Part shown: positions 15,831 through 23,681 of the stretch, in pieces
Layout: every line of letters begins with the position of its first letter
Numbering within the stretch: position 1 is the first letter of the stretch
Source of the DNA: Oscillatoria sp.
GTDB taxonomy: Bacteria; Cyanobacteriota; Cyanobacteriia; Cyanobacteriales; Laspinemataceae
Reading direction: 5' to 3'
DNA: 34,492 nt
Assembly: GCA_011390515.1 (NCBI GenBank)
Contig: JAABSJ010000041.1
Span: 1 to 34,492, forward strand
The notes under the pieces: model-generated
The model's database searches: none
Seen by the model: only the letters and a program-made list of their open reading frames with translations
Told to the model about the DNA's origin: nothing
Position numbers and translations under genes: made by a program

Positions 15831-15881
15831 AAATGAAGCCAAGCTGACTTACTCAGTAAGTCAGCTTGGCTTCATTTTTTT
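15831..15881 (+). terminator. Strong intrinsic terminator
   Basis: A 22-bp perfect stem (aaatgaagccaagctgactt-ac with gtaagtcagcttggcttcat-tt) around the loop tca, ending in a run of seven T. It lies after petN and the palindromic repeat and just before the PfpI gene, so it most likely ends petN transcription and isolates the next gene. Confidence 0.9.
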
Positions 15882-15911
15882 GTCTCTTAAATTTTGCCAA
15901 GGAGTCCAAAC

Positions 15912-16511
15912 ATGACTGGAAAGCGGATTTTAATGTTAGTGGGCGATTATGTGGAAGATTATGAAGTGATGGTCCCCTTTCAAGCGCTACAAATGGTGGG
16001 CCATATTGTTCATGCCGTCTGTCCCGATAAGACTGCTGGGGAAACAGTTCGGACTGCGATTCACGATTTTGAAGGGGACCAAACCTATAGCGAAAAACCG
16101 GGTCACAATTTCGCCCTGAATGCGACCTTTGCGGAAGTGGATCCGGCGACTTATGATGCGTTGGTGATTCCCGGGGGACGTGCGCCGGAATACATTCGCC
16201 TGAATCAGCGGGTTTTGGAAATTACCCGTCATTTTGCCCAGGAAAATAAACCGATCGCCTCGATTTGTCATGGGTTGCAACTGTTGGCAGCAGCAGATGT
16301 CCTGCAAGGGAAACGCTGCACTGCTTACCCCGCCTGTGGTCCCGATGTGACTCGCGCTGGGGGGACTTATGTGGCGATCGCAGTAGATGAGGCGATGGTT
16401 GATGGCAATTTGGTCACGGCCCCCGCTTGGCCCGCTCATTCTGCTTGGTTGGCGGAATTTCTCAAGGTTCTAGGCACGAAAATCGAGCATCGCGACCTAG
16501 CGGCAGTTTAA
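15912..16511 (+). CDS. DJ-1/PfpI family protein
   Basis: 199-residue protein of the class I glutamine amidotransferase-like fold. The nucleophile elbow is [10 protein letters not shown] with the conserved Cys-His pair (about residues 114-123). The N-terminal [18 protein letters not shown] carries the acidic residue that interacts with the cysteine, and [13 protein letters not shown] is the family's central strand-turn. Relatives are annotated as intracellular proteases, glyoxalase III-like or deglycases, so a stress or repair role is plausible but the reaction is not decided. ATG 15912 is chosen because aaggag lies 8 bases upstream; an in-frame TTG at 15894 is less likely. A strong terminator precedes it. 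Confidence 0.9.
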   Translation: MTGKRILMLVGDYVEDYEVMVPFQALQMVGHIVHAVCPDKTAGETVRTAIHDFEGDQTYSEKPGHNFALNATFAEVDPATYDALVIPGGRAPEYIRLNQRVLEITRHFAQENKPIASICHGLQLLAAADVLQGKRCTAYPACGPDVTRAGGTYVAIAVDEAMVDGNLVTAPAWPAHSAWLAEFLKVLGTKIEHRDLAAV

Positions 16512-16517
16512 GCAATT

Positions 16518-16566
16518 GTAGGGTGGGCACTGCCCACCGTAATTCAGGTGGGCAATGCCCACCCTA
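16518..16566. repeat. gtagggtgggc palindromic repeat, copy A
   Basis: gtagggtgggcactgcccac on the left and gggcaatgcccaccctac on the right form nested hairpins over 49 bp. The same design recurs at 20713-20770. It follows the PfpI gene by seven bases and may act as its terminator, though no T run follows directly. Confidence 0.8.
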
Positions 16567-16612
16567 CTGATGGCCCATTTTTTTGATGGAAATCCCTAAT
16601 CCTTAATCTGGG

Positions 16613-16849
16613 TTAGAACCATCCCCACCAGCGCCCCAGAAATTGCCAAAAGCGATCGCCCCATTGGGCCGCACAGAACCCGAATAGGGTCCCTAATCCT
16701 AAACTCCAGGCGACTGCACCTCCGGCAGTCATCCCATCCCAAATGAAGAAAATCGCGATAAATATTCCGGCGATCGCCCCACAGACAAATCGGACAATCC
16801 ATCCGGTGAGATCCGGGCGACGCTTGGGATGGGGAGGTTGCTGAGTCAT
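16613..16849 (-). CDS. Small membrane protein of unknown function
   Basis: 78 residues. A polar proline/basic start (MTQQPPHPKRRPD) is followed by two hydrophobic segments: WIVRFVCGAIAGIFIAIFFI (about 17-36) and GGAVAWSLGLGTLFGFCAA (about 43-61), with a W-rich tail (FWQFLGRWWGWF). It looks like a two-helix inner or thylakoid membrane protein. No family is recognised with certainty. gaggaat lies upstream of the ATG, supporting the start. A longer overlapping frame on the same strand (16596-16916) has no membrane-protein pattern and is not called. Confidence 0.65.
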   Translation of the reverse strand: MTQQPPHPKRRPDLTGWIVRFVCGAIAGIFIAIFFIWDGMTAGGAVAWSLGLGTLFGFCAAQWGDRFWQFLGRWWGWF

Positions 16850-16984
16850 GACCGATTCCTCTTAATTTGGGTGCTTTGCCCCGTTTCATACCATACTTTG
16901 GCCAACTTCGTGCCAAGATTTACAAAAATTTATGGAAACCTGCGACATAATCAGAATTATAAGAAATCTGATGGAGGAAAATCC

Positions 16985-17425
16985 ATGCGTTTAACTGAGT
17001 CTGTTAAAGTTCGGCTTTTAGAAACCATGCAGTCTGGAATGACTGAGTTTTATACCCCTCAGTCCAGTCATGAAACCATGTTAGTCCAGGTCAAACCCCG
17101 GACCTGCGATGATTTATTCGTCCACCATTTTCAGACGGATCAATTGCTGGTGGTCCGGGGCAGTTTTGTGTTAGTCGTGTTACAGGACGGTGAATATCGC
17201 TATATTCCCTTGAGCGATCGCTATCCAGCAGCGGTGACGATTCCCCCTCGGGTTCCCCATAGTGCGATTAATTTCAGTGATGAACCCTGTCTGGTGGTGA
17301 ATGCGGTGTTGCGAAATGGAACCCCCCATCCCCGGGATTATCGCCCGATGAAACCCCGGATTCCCTATGATTTAGTCGCGGCGCGATCGGCGTTGGATCA
17401 GATGATTAGTCCTGTTGTTGCTTAA
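16985..17425 (+). CDS. Cupin-domain protein
   Basis: 146-residue single-cupin protein. LVQVKPRTCDDLFVHHFQTDQLLVVRGSF followed by IPPRVPHSAINFSDEPCLVVNAVL shows the two cupin motifs; the HHF and PHSAIN histidines are candidate metal ligands. Such proteins range from sugar epimerases to metal-dependent dioxygenases and sensors; this one is not assigned. ATG 16985 is chosen because gatggaggaaaatcc lies directly upstream; the frame is open from 16829, but that part overlaps the divergent membrane-protein gene. The DUF167 gene starts three bases after the stop, so the two are probably co-transcribed. Confidence 0.8.
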   Translation: MRLTESVKVRLLETMQSGMTEFYTPQSSHETMLVQVKPRTCDDLFVHHFQTDQLLVVRGSFVLVVLQDGEYRYIPLSDRYPAAVTIPPRVPHSAINFSDEPCLVVNAVLRNGTPHPRDYRPMKPRIPYDLVAARSALDQMISPVVA

Positions 17426-17428
17426 ATT

Positions 17429-17650
17429 GTGCCTCTCTACCGAATTAAAGTTAAACCCAATTCTAAACAGCAGCAGATTACGGAAGAAGCTGATGGCAGT
17501 TTGACGATTCGTCTGAAATCCCCTCCGGTTGATGGCAAGGCGAATGCAGAGTTAATCAAACTGTTGGCGGATAAATTTGAGGTTCCCAAATCAGCGATTG
17601 TGATTAAATCAGGTATTTCTTCTCGAAATAAACTCGTGGAAGTGTTGTAA
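17429..17650 (+). CDS. DUF167 (YggU/UPF0235) family protein
   Basis: 73 residues starting at GTG three bases after the cupin stop. The family pattern is clear: [13 protein letters not shown], then [20 protein letters not shown], and [19 protein letters not shown]. These small cytoplasmic alpha/beta proteins are widespread and lack a settled function. The A/PPVDGKAN segment and the S-x-x-K-x-V end are the most conserved parts of the family. Likely in an operon with the cupin gene and perhaps the ABC permease 36 bases downstream. Confidence 0.88.
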   Translation: MPLYRIKVKPNSKQQQITEEADGSLTIRLKSPPVDGKANAELIKLLADKFEVPKSAIVIKSGISSRNKLVEVL

Positions 17651-17686
17651 AACTGAAGAAGGAAAACAAGACAACAAGCGGGTATT

Positions 17687-18511
17687 GTGGCATCTGAACT
17701 CAGACTAAAACCGGAAGTGACTTCTGGGCGATCGCAGTCGCCCCTATCCACCCTCTGGGACGATAGTATCACGATTTTATGGGGAGACTGGCTCGATTTA
17801 CGGGTGCGGGTGGTCCAAGTGGCCGCCTCGGGCCTGGTTTCTCCGTTGATTTATATCCTAGCATTTGGTTTAGGGTTAGGAAATACCATGCGATCGGGCA
17901 TGGATGGGGGAAATAGTTACCTAGAATTCATGTTACCGGGAATGGTCGCCCTATCTTCCATGACGATCTGTTTTGCGGGGACGGTGTTTTCCATTTGTGG
18001 GGAACGCTTATTTACTAAAAACTTTGAAGAAATGCTGCTATTGCCGATCCATCCCCTCTCGTTATATCTGGGGAAAATGATGGCGGGAATTTTGCGCGGG
18101 TTGATGACATCCGGTTCGGTTCTCCTCGTGGCGATTCTGTTTACCGGCAAAATTTGGAGTTTCCTCAATCCCCTATTTTTACTGGTATTACTGCTCAATT
18201 GTGCCGTATTTTCCGGATTGGGAGTGTTGGTAGGATTAACAGTCAAATCCTTGGAAAGTGTGGGGATTTATAACAATTTTATCATTGTTCCCATGTCATT
18301 TTTGGGGGCAACTTTTTTTGACCCGGTGCAATTACCAGCGGCGTTAAAAGTGGTGGTGTATCTGTTGCCTTTGACCTATACCAGTATCGGACTCAGGGCC
18401 GCTGCTTATGAGATGAATCAGTTTCCCTGGTATAGTCTCGTTGTTCTGGCGATCGCGGCATTAGGATTATCCTTCCTCGGGGCGCGCAAATTCGCCAATC
18501 AGCAGGATTAG
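17687..18511 (+). CDS. ABC-2 type transporter permease (NodJ/DrrB-like)
   Basis: 274-residue integral membrane protein with about six hydrophobic segments, for example LIYILAFGLGLGNTM, YLEFMLPGMVALSSMTICFA, LLVAILFTG and VLAIAALGLSFLG. The central conserved helix of ABC-2 permeases appears as FMLPGMVALSSM, and EEMLLLPIHPLSLYLGKMMA matches the loop that meets the ATPase. Such permeases export polysaccharides, lipids or drugs with a separate ATP-binding subunit; none is adjacent, so it must be encoded elsewhere. The start is GTG at 17687; a run of acidic and charged residues precedes the first helix. Downstream hairpin 18545-18572 may terminate the transcript. Confidence 0.87.
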   Translation: MASELRLKPEVTSGRSQSPLSTLWDDSITILWGDWLDLRVRVVQVAASGLVSPLIYILAFGLGLGNTMRSGMDGGNSYLEFMLPGMVALSSMTICFAGTVFSICGERLFTKNFEEMLLLPIHPLSLYLGKMMAGILRGLMTSGSVLLVAILFTGKIWSFLNPLFLLVLLLNCAVFSGLGVLVGLTVKSLESVGIYNNFIIVPMSFLGATFFDPVQLPAALKVVVYLLPLTYTSIGLRAAAYEMNQFPWYSLVVLAIAALGLSFLGARKFANQQD

Positions 18512-18512
18512 A

Positions 18513-18572
18513 ATTCCTTCATCCTATAAGGGTCGGCTTACATGAATTTAGCCCGCTTATGCGGGCTAAATT
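18513..18572. repeat. Divergent REP-like repeat copy 4 / terminator hairpin
   Basis: A diverged family member: atcctataagggtcggctta, then aatttagcccgc (18545-18556), loop ttat, and gcgggctaaatt (18561-18572), a perfect 12-bp stem. It directly follows the ABC permease and probably ends its transcript. Confidence 0.7.
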
Positions 18573-18645
18573 CGAGTCATTTCCTGTTGATAATTACTGG
18601 ATTTTTTATATAGCGTTTCCCGGACTCATGAGGCACAGATATTTA

Positions 18646-18759
18646 GAGGAAAGGAGTGCGAGCATCTTGCTCGCTTTCTTATAATATAATGAGGAAAGGA
18701 GTGCGAGCATCTTGCTCGCTTTCTTATAATATCATAGCGAGCAAGATGCTCGCACTCCC
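18646..18759. repeat. gcgagcatcttgctcgc repeat cluster
   Basis: A 42-bp unit starting gaggaaaggagtgcgagcat is present twice in direct orientation (18646-18687 and 18691-18732), followed by an inverted part copy (18736-18758, agcgagcaagatgctcgcac and onward). Each unit has its own hairpin gcgagcatcttgctcgc. It lies 44 bases before the C5-methyltransferase ATG, and the longer open frame of that gene runs through it without a recognisable domain. Confidence 0.85.
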
Positions 18760-18802
18760 AAAATGTACGCGAATAACTGACTGTTTTCCTCCATTCTTAG
18801 CC

Positions 18803-19975
18803 ATGAGTTCCAAAAAACATCCTTATTCAGTTCTGAGTCTATTTGCGGGTGCAGGGGGATTAGATTTAGGGTTTGAAATGGAGGGATTTCGGGTCTTAGA
18901 AGCCGTTGATATTAATCCTTGGTGTATTCAAACGCTGCAACAGAATAGAAGCCAATGGAATGTCAAATTAGCCGATGTTCGTTCCTACTCCCCCCAATTA
19001 TCGGAACAACCGGATGTTTTGCTGGCTGGGGTTCCCTGTCAAGGATTTTCCTTGGGGGGAAACCGCCAAGAAAGTGACCCCAGAAATTTACTGTATCAAG
19101 AGGTGATTCGGATTGCGAAAATTTGTCAGCCTCGGACTGTTTTGATTGAAAATGTCCTCAATTTGCGAACCATGCGATCGCCTCAGACAGGTTTGCCCTT
19201 TAGTGCAACTATTATTCAAGACCTAAATCAGATTGGCTATCAGGTGGTTTCGGATATTTTCAAGGTCTGCTATTATGGAGTTCCTCAAACGAGGCGTCGG
19301 TTTATTTTTATTGGATTTAAAGATAATTTTCCCTCGGAATATGAGTTGCCCGGACCCGGGGAACTGACAACCATTCGAGACTTTGTTTACGATTTAGCCC
19401 GAGGAGAAGGAGGGGAACTCCCGAACCACAATCCGCAATGGGGATTTAAGAGTAAAGTGCATCGAGAAACCGGGAATTCCTTTAATTTAGAGGAGGAAGT
19501 CCTGCCGGTCCGGTTATCCAGAACAGCATCCGATGGTCATCCCATTCGGTCCTACGATGCACCTTTTCCGGCAATAGATTCAGCAACAATTTGGGGATGG
19601 GCGCAGGGAAATGTGGTGGCGGGACGGTATGAAAAAGATCGAGTCAAGGGTGAGTTTGTCCGAAATTCTCAATCGACGGTTCCCTTGTGGCGAATTGAGG
19701 CGTCGCGAATTCGGAGTTTTACCCATCGGGAATATGCGCGATTACAAACCTTTCCAGATGATTGGGTATTTATTGGGGGGAATAAACGGGATATTCATCT
19801 CCAGATTGGGAATGCGGTTCCGGTCAAGTTTGCTCAACAATTGGCCCGGAATGTTAGACAGGCGTTGGACTGTTTGGATGGGGGGATGGCGTTTGGGGAG
19901 AACTCTACAGAAAAGCGATCGCCAAGTGGTGATTTGAATGAGATGCCTGAGTATCGACAATTGTCTTTATTTTAA
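18803..19975 (+). CDS. Solitary C5-cytosine DNA methyltransferase
   Basis: 390-residue Dcm-type enzyme with the ordered motifs: I LSLFAGAGGLDLGF (12-24), IV VLLAGVPCQGFS with catalytic C79, VI LIENVLNL with E116, VIII QTRRRFIFIG, and at the C-terminus ARLQTFPDDW (IX-like) and QIGNAVPVKFA (X). All key residues are present, so activity is expected. The ATG at 18803 is chosen because the frame upstream (from 18656) is only translated repeat. No restriction nuclease is adjacent: the next gene is a holin-like membrane protein on the other strand. It may be an orphan, host-type methyltransferase. Its target cannot be read from sequence. Confidence 0.93.
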   Translation: MSSKKHPYSVLSLFAGAGGLDLGFEMEGFRVLEAVDINPWCIQTLQQNRSQWNVKLADVRSYSPQLSEQPDVLLAGVPCQGFSLGGNRQESDPRNLLYQEVIRIAKICQPRTVLIENVLNLRTMRSPQTGLPFSATIIQDLNQIGYQVVSDIFKVCYYGVPQTRRRFIFIGFKDNFPSEYELPGPGELTTIRDFVYDLARGEGGELPNHNPQWGFKSKVHRETGNSFNLEEEVLPVRLSRTASDGHPIRSYDAPFPAIDSATIWGWAQGNVVAGRYEKDRVKGEFVRNSQSTVPLWRIEASRIRSFTHREYARLQTFPDDWVFIGGNKRDIHLQIGNAVPVKFAQQLARNVRQALDCLDGGMAFGENSTEKRSPSGDLNEMPEYRQLSLF

Positions 19976-20053
19976 GTAACAAGAGGGGCGATCGCTTTTG
20001 GGTTTATCCCATCTCGGGGGAAGTTAGGCGGGGCAATATTCCCCGATTCGGGA

Positions 20054-20404
20054 TTACACCCCCAAGATGGCAGATAGGATGGAGTTGATAAAGCTGAGGG
20101 CTAAGGTCCCGATGATGGCACTCCAAAATCCCCAACGCAGGCGAAATCCTGTCACTAACCAAGCGGCTAATCCAAAGATTATCGCATTGATAATAATGCT
20201 GAACAATCCTAGGGTAAGGACGGTGATTGGGAAGGCTAAAACTTGTAAAACTGGCTTAATCAGCGCGTTTAAAACCCCAAAGACTGCGGCGGAAATTAAG
20301 GCTTTTTGAAATCCATCGATTTCTACGCCAGTGGGCAGTTTGGAAATAATAAATAAGCTGACGGAGGTGATGACCCAGGTAATGAGCAAGCTACGGATAT
20401 CCAT
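20054..20404 (-). CDS. Phage holin family 4 (YvlD-like) membrane protein
   Basis: 116 residues with four hydrophobic segments: SLLITWVITSVSLFIISKLP, ALISAAVFGVLNALIKPVLQ, AFPITVLTLGLFSIIINAII and GFWSAIIGTLALSFINSILS. The NALIKPVLQVLAFPITVLTLGLF core is the signature of the YvlD / Phage_holin_4_2 family, chromosomal membrane proteins found in many bacteria including cyanobacteria. Despite the family name there is no phage context here. Function unknown; possibly envelope stress. The start ATG has ggagcc just upstream. It converges with the C5-methyltransferase gene. Confidence 0.88.
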   Translation of the reverse strand: MDIRSLLITWVITSVSLFIISKLPTGVEIDGFQKALISAAVFGVLNALIKPVLQVLAFPITVLTLGLFSIIINAIIFGLAAWLVTGFRLRWGFWSAIIGTLALSFINSILSAILGV

Positions 20405-20821
20405 GAGAATGGCTCCTATTGATTGGCTAAAAGATTATGATACAGGGAAAGCTTGATTTCTGCTTGGACTATTGGATATTCTGTCTTTGCAGGTGAAATC
20501 CGCACTCCCTGGATAGGTTATACAGACGGCAGGATGTCTGGTGGAGGTTTCGGAGAGTTAAGACAGAAAATTTATATATCTGAGGCGATCGCCCAGTTTT
20601 CTTGGGGGTCGCTACAGCATGAAATCGATTAGGACAAGAAACCGGGTTTCTGGCGGGAATTTCTGGCAAATTAGCGGAAATTATCATAAATCCGGTTGAT
20701 AAAAGTCTTAAAAATTGTAGGGTGGGCATTGCCCACCTGAATTATGGTGGGCAATGCCCACCCTACAATTGCTCGGTTTCTGGTCCTAATAATGGGGGAA
20801 TTCTGATGGCAGGGTCCCCGA
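20405..20821. other. Stretch without a gene, with repeats
   Basis: 417 bases between the holin-like gene and cbiO. It holds the second gtagggtgggc palindrome (20713-20770) and a small hairpin, agaaaccgggtttct, at about 20637-20651. A minus-strand frame of 86 codons (20469-20729) starts inside the repeat and has no recognisable domain, so no gene is called. Confidence 0.6.
20713..20770. repeat. gtagggtgggc palindromic repeat, copy B
   Basis: aattgtagggtgggcattgc on the left and gcaatgcccaccctacaatt on the right form a perfect 20-base terminal inverted repeat around a shorter inner part (cacc, tgaattat, ggtgg). It is the same family as 16518-16566. Confidence 0.85.
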
Positions 20822-21661
20822 TTAGGGGTGATGAAGTGGAGGATGGTGGAGGAGGGAGTGGGGTTTTTCTAAACCATGTGCTTCCATCAGGGGTGCATCT
20901 GCCATGACGATATCGGGACTGCCGGTGGTGATGATCCGTCCTTCGTCCATGAGAATGACCCGATCGCACACTTCCAGAATCAGTTCTAAATCGTGAGAGG
21001 AAATCAGTAAAGTTTCCTGGGATGCCTGCAAAAAGTGGATTAAACGCCGACGGGCTCGCAAATCTAGGTTGGCGCTGGGTTCATCATAGAGGATAATTTG
21101 AGGTTGCATGGCTAGAACTGTAGCGATCGCCACCATCCGTTTTTGTCCGCCAGAAAGATGGTGGGGGGGACGAGTTTCTAGATCCCGAACGCCGGTTAAA
21201 TCTAGGGCAGTTCTAACGCGATCGCTCAATTCTGACCCAGATAGTCCCATGTTTTGCGGTCCAAAAGCAACGTCATCCCAGACGGAGGCAGAGAATAGCT
21301 GATCGTTGGGGTTTTGAAACACTAAGCCAATTTCGGGACGGAATTCCCCGGGAATAACGGGACTATTCAAGAGGGTGATTTGTCCAGAAATGGGCTTGAG
21401 AATGCCACAAATTGATAAAAATAAACTGGTTTTGCCTGCCCCATTGGACCCAATCAGTCCGATGCGATCGCCAGGGTGAATTCGCAGATTGATATTTTGT
21501 AAAACATCGGCTTTGTCTGGGTAAGAAAAGCAGAGTTCATCAATGGCGACTGCCACCTGTTCCGGTTCTCTACCCGGAGAATTTGATGAGACTTCTAAAT
21601 CATTTCCCGGGGGATTATCTACGAGGTTGTTAGAGGTTAAGGGTTCTATCTGCTCTTTCAT
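20822..21661 (-). CDS. cbiO: Cobalt/nickel ECF transporter ATPase (CbiO)
   Basis: 279-residue ATP-binding subunit of an energy-coupling-factor importer. Walker A GSNGAGKT (about 71-78), Q-loop LVFQNPNDQLFS, signature LSGGQKRMVAIA, Walker B IILYDEPSANLDLRAR and switch histidine LISSHDLELI are all present. FQNPNDQLF is characteristic of the CbiO/EcfA group. ATG 21661 is chosen; a TTG at 21682 also opens the frame. The tail ends HGLEKPHSLLHHPPLHHP, with six histidines, which is unusual for the family. cbiM and cbiQ lie upstream on the same strand, but the potassium-channel gene on the opposite strand sits between cbiQ and cbiO, so cbiO either needs its own promoter or is read through that gene's antisense strand. 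Confidence 0.93.
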   Translation of the reverse strand: MKEQIEPLTSNNLVDNPPGNDLEVSSNSPGREPEQVAVAIDELCFSYPDKADVLQNINLRIHPGDRIGLIGSNGAGKTSLFLSICGILKPISGQITLLNSPVIPGEFRPEIGLVFQNPNDQLFSASVWDDVAFGPQNMGLSGSELSDRVRTALDLTGVRDLETRPPHHLSGGQKRMVAIATVLAMQPQIILYDEPSANLDLRARRRLIHFLQASQETLLISSHDLELILEVCDRVILMDEGRIITTGSPDIVMADAPLMEAHGLEKPHSLLHHPPLHHP

Positions 21662-21728
21662 CGGATATGATAGGATGAACAATAGTGCGGTTACTTTTTT
21701 TCAAGCGTCATGAGCTAAATAACACATC

Positions 21729-22691
21729 ATGAGCCAATCCATAAAAGCTAGAATTTATCAAATTCTTGAATCCTCAGACCCGACGGATTTCTTAAGCCGA
21801 GTTGATGACTGGGCGGTCAGCCTGTTAGTTATTTTAGACGTTACTGCTTTTATTTTAGAAACTTCGGCATTTATTTCCTCTAATTTTCGGCTATTTGTTG
21901 ATGAAATCGAAATTGTGGCCGTGGCCTGCTTTAGTTTATTATATATTATCCAACTTTGGTGCTGTACCGTCGATCCGCGATATGCTCATCCGGTGTGGGG
22001 ACGATTGCGCTATGCAACCACACCGCTGATGCTGATTGATTTAATCGCCATTTTGCCGTTTTATTTGATGGGATTATTTCCATTAATCAAATCCATAAAA
22101 TTTGCTGATGTTTTGCGCTTGTTGCGACTGCTCAAATTAATTCGCTACTCCGATGCCCTCCAAACCATTCTCCGGGTGATTGAGTCCAAAAAAAATGAAT
22201 TAATCATGACGGTGTTTACGGTGTTTATTTTACTAATTTTTGCCTCAAGTTTGATGTTTTTTGCTGAAAGTCAGGAACAACCGGATGCGTTTCCCAGTAT
22301 TCCGGCAGCGATGTGGTGGGGAGTGGTGACATTAACTACTGTGGGGTATGGGGATGTGTATCCGGTGACGGTTTTGGGTAAATTATTTGGGGCAACTTTG
22401 GCGTTTATTGGGATTGGATTGTTTGCCTTGCCTGCGGGGATTGTTGCTGCTGGATTTTCCGAAGAATTGCAACGCAAAAAGGCACAACAGTTGAAGACTC
22501 CAAAGATACCCCATTGGGAAGATGCGGAACGGTTGGCGATCGCCCATCATCTTGAACGCTCATCGGATGTGATGAAAACCTGTATTGAAATGGCGAAAAC
22601 TAAATTTGGGGATAGTTTTGAGAATGAAGAACTAATCCGCGATTTAGCCTTGTCTTTGTATGAAGAAGCCTCCCGAAAATTTAAACTATAA
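21729..22691 (+). CDS. Voltage-gated potassium channel (Kv/KvAP-like)
   Basis: 320-residue six-helix channel. The hydrophobic segments S1-S3 lie at about residues 28-118. S4 is shown by KFADVLRLLRLLKLIRY (124-140) with positive residues every third position. S5 follows (ELIMTVFTVFILLIFASSLMFF), then the pore helix PAAMWWGVVTLTTVGYGD with the selectivity filter TVGYGD at 204-209, then S6 (ATLAFIGIGLFALPAGIVAAGF). The C-terminus is cytoplasmic and helical. Predicted to conduct K+ across the plasma or thylakoid membrane. It lies inside the cobalt/nickel transporter locus on the other strand and overlaps the end of cbiQ by six bases. Confidence 0.92.
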   Translation: MSQSIKARIYQILESSDPTDFLSRVDDWAVSLLVILDVTAFILETSAFISSNFRLFVDEIEIVAVACFSLLYIIQLWCCTVDPRYAHPVWGRLRYATTPLMLIDLIAILPFYLMGLFPLIKSIKFADVLRLLRLLKLIRYSDALQTILRVIESKKNELIMTVFTVFILLIFASSLMFFAESQEQPDAFPSIPAAMWWGVVTLTTVGYGDVYPVTVLGKLFGATLAFIGIGLFALPAGIVAAGFSEELQRKKAQQLKTPKIPHWEDAERLAIAHHLERSSDVMKTCIEMAKTKFGDSFENEELIRDLALSLYEEASRKFKL

Positions 22692-23462
22692 AATGCCCGA
22701 AGATAGCCAAAATTCCGCCGCCATAAAAGTCCCGGCAATGCCCAAAACCAATCCTAAACATAAGATATCTTTGAGTTGCCAAGGCTGACTTTGGTATAAA
22801 ACGGTTTTTTGACCATAACCCCGCAATCGCATCGCCTGATAAATCCGTTCGGATTGTTCATAACTTTGAACTAACAGGGTTCCCGCAACTGAGGCAAAAG
22901 TTTGTAAGGCGCGGGGGGTGAGGCGGGTGCGTTTAAACCCTCGCAAGCGCATAGCAGACTGCATCGTATGCAGGCGATCGCCGAGTTCAAATAAATACCG
23001 ATAAAACAGCACCATCATATCGGTTAAAATCGGAGATAACCCCAGCGATCGTAGGGTTCTAATCGTCGTCAAAAAAGAAGCCGTCCCAAACAAAACCAGG
23101 GACAGGGTAATAATGGCTAAAAACCGACTCGCAATGCCTATCATTGCCAGAGTTCCTTCTTGGTATAGGGCAATCGGCCCTAGCTGAAACAGGACGGTTT
23201 TCCCGGAAATAAAGGGTAGGAATCCCACAACTCCCACCAGAAATAATCCTGGATAGCGCAACCGCATCCGCCAGTAAGTAAGGGGCAGTTGAGATAAAAC
23301 ATAAATGCCCGCACTCACCCCTAACATGGGCAGAATTAAGCGCTGATCCCGGACCATTGCAAAGGCAAAAATTAATCCCATTAACCCGATTAATTTACAT
23401 CGGGGTTCCCATTGATGTAAGGGAGATTCTAAATGAGCATAATCGTCTAATCCAAACTTCAT
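22686..23462 (-). CDS. cbiQ: ECF transporter transmembrane component (CbiQ)
   Basis: 258-residue T component linking the metal-binding S component to the ATPase. It has five or so hydrophobic segments and the two arginine/glycine coupling motifs typical of T components: QSAMRLRGFKR and YQAMRLRGYGQ (the family's A-x-R-G type). The N-terminus KFGLDDYAHLESPLHQWEPRCKLIG is also typical. The ATG at 23462 is chosen because aaggaa lies upstream; a longer frame from 23504 starts in a REP-like repeat. cbiM is 219 bases upstream on the same strand, with an inverted pair of repeats in the gap. The stop overlaps the stop of the opposite potassium-channel gene. Confidence 0.92.
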   Translation of the reverse strand: MKFGLDDYAHLESPLHQWEPRCKLIGLMGLIFAFAMVRDQRLILPMLGVSAGIYVLSQLPLTYWRMRLRYPGLFLVGVVGFLPFISGKTVLFQLGPIALYQEGTLAMIGIASRFLAIITLSLVLFGTASFLTTIRTLRSLGLSPILTDMMVLFYRYLFELGDRLHTMQSAMRLRGFKRTRLTPRALQTFASVAGTLLVQSYEQSERIYQAMRLRGYGQKTVLYQSQPWQLKDILCLGLVLGIAGTFMAAEFWLSSGIL

Positions 23463-23504
23463 CCTGGTTCCTTGATAATTAGCTTTAATCCTAAGTTTGG
23501 TCAT

Positions 23505-23670
23505 ACACCCACAGGCTCAAGCCTGGGGCTATACTAACAAAGCCCGCCTGCGCGGGCTAACCGATAAAATGGGGTATCATTTTAAATCCACTTGTGAAAG
23601 ACCTATTTTACTCTTCAGCCCGCGCAGGCGGGCTTTGTCCGTGTAGCCCCAGGCTTGAGCCTGCGGGTTT
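23505..23670. repeat. Inverted pair of REP-like repeats (copies 5 and 6)
   Basis: Copy 5 (23505-23558) and copy 6 (23617-23670) are the same about 54-bp repeat in opposite orientations, with 58 A/T-rich bases between. Both carry the variant first hairpin caggct-caagcctg and the second hairpin agcccgcctgcgcgggct. The T8 run after copy 6 lies on the plus strand. The pair lies between cbiM and cbiQ and could form a very long stem in the transcript. Confidence 0.85.
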
Positions 23671-23681
23671 TTTTTGAGGGC

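Noticed and set aside
18656-18802. N-terminal extension of the C5-methyltransferase
   Set aside because: It translates the gcgagcatcttgctcgc repeats (RASCSLSYNI twice) and has no homology pattern.
20054-20404. Prophage remnant because of the holin-like protein
   Set aside because: The family is mostly chromosomal YvlD-like membrane proteins, and no other phage gene is near.
20469-20729. 86-residue minus-strand frame
   Set aside because: It starts in a palindromic repeat and shows no recognisable domain or ribosome site.
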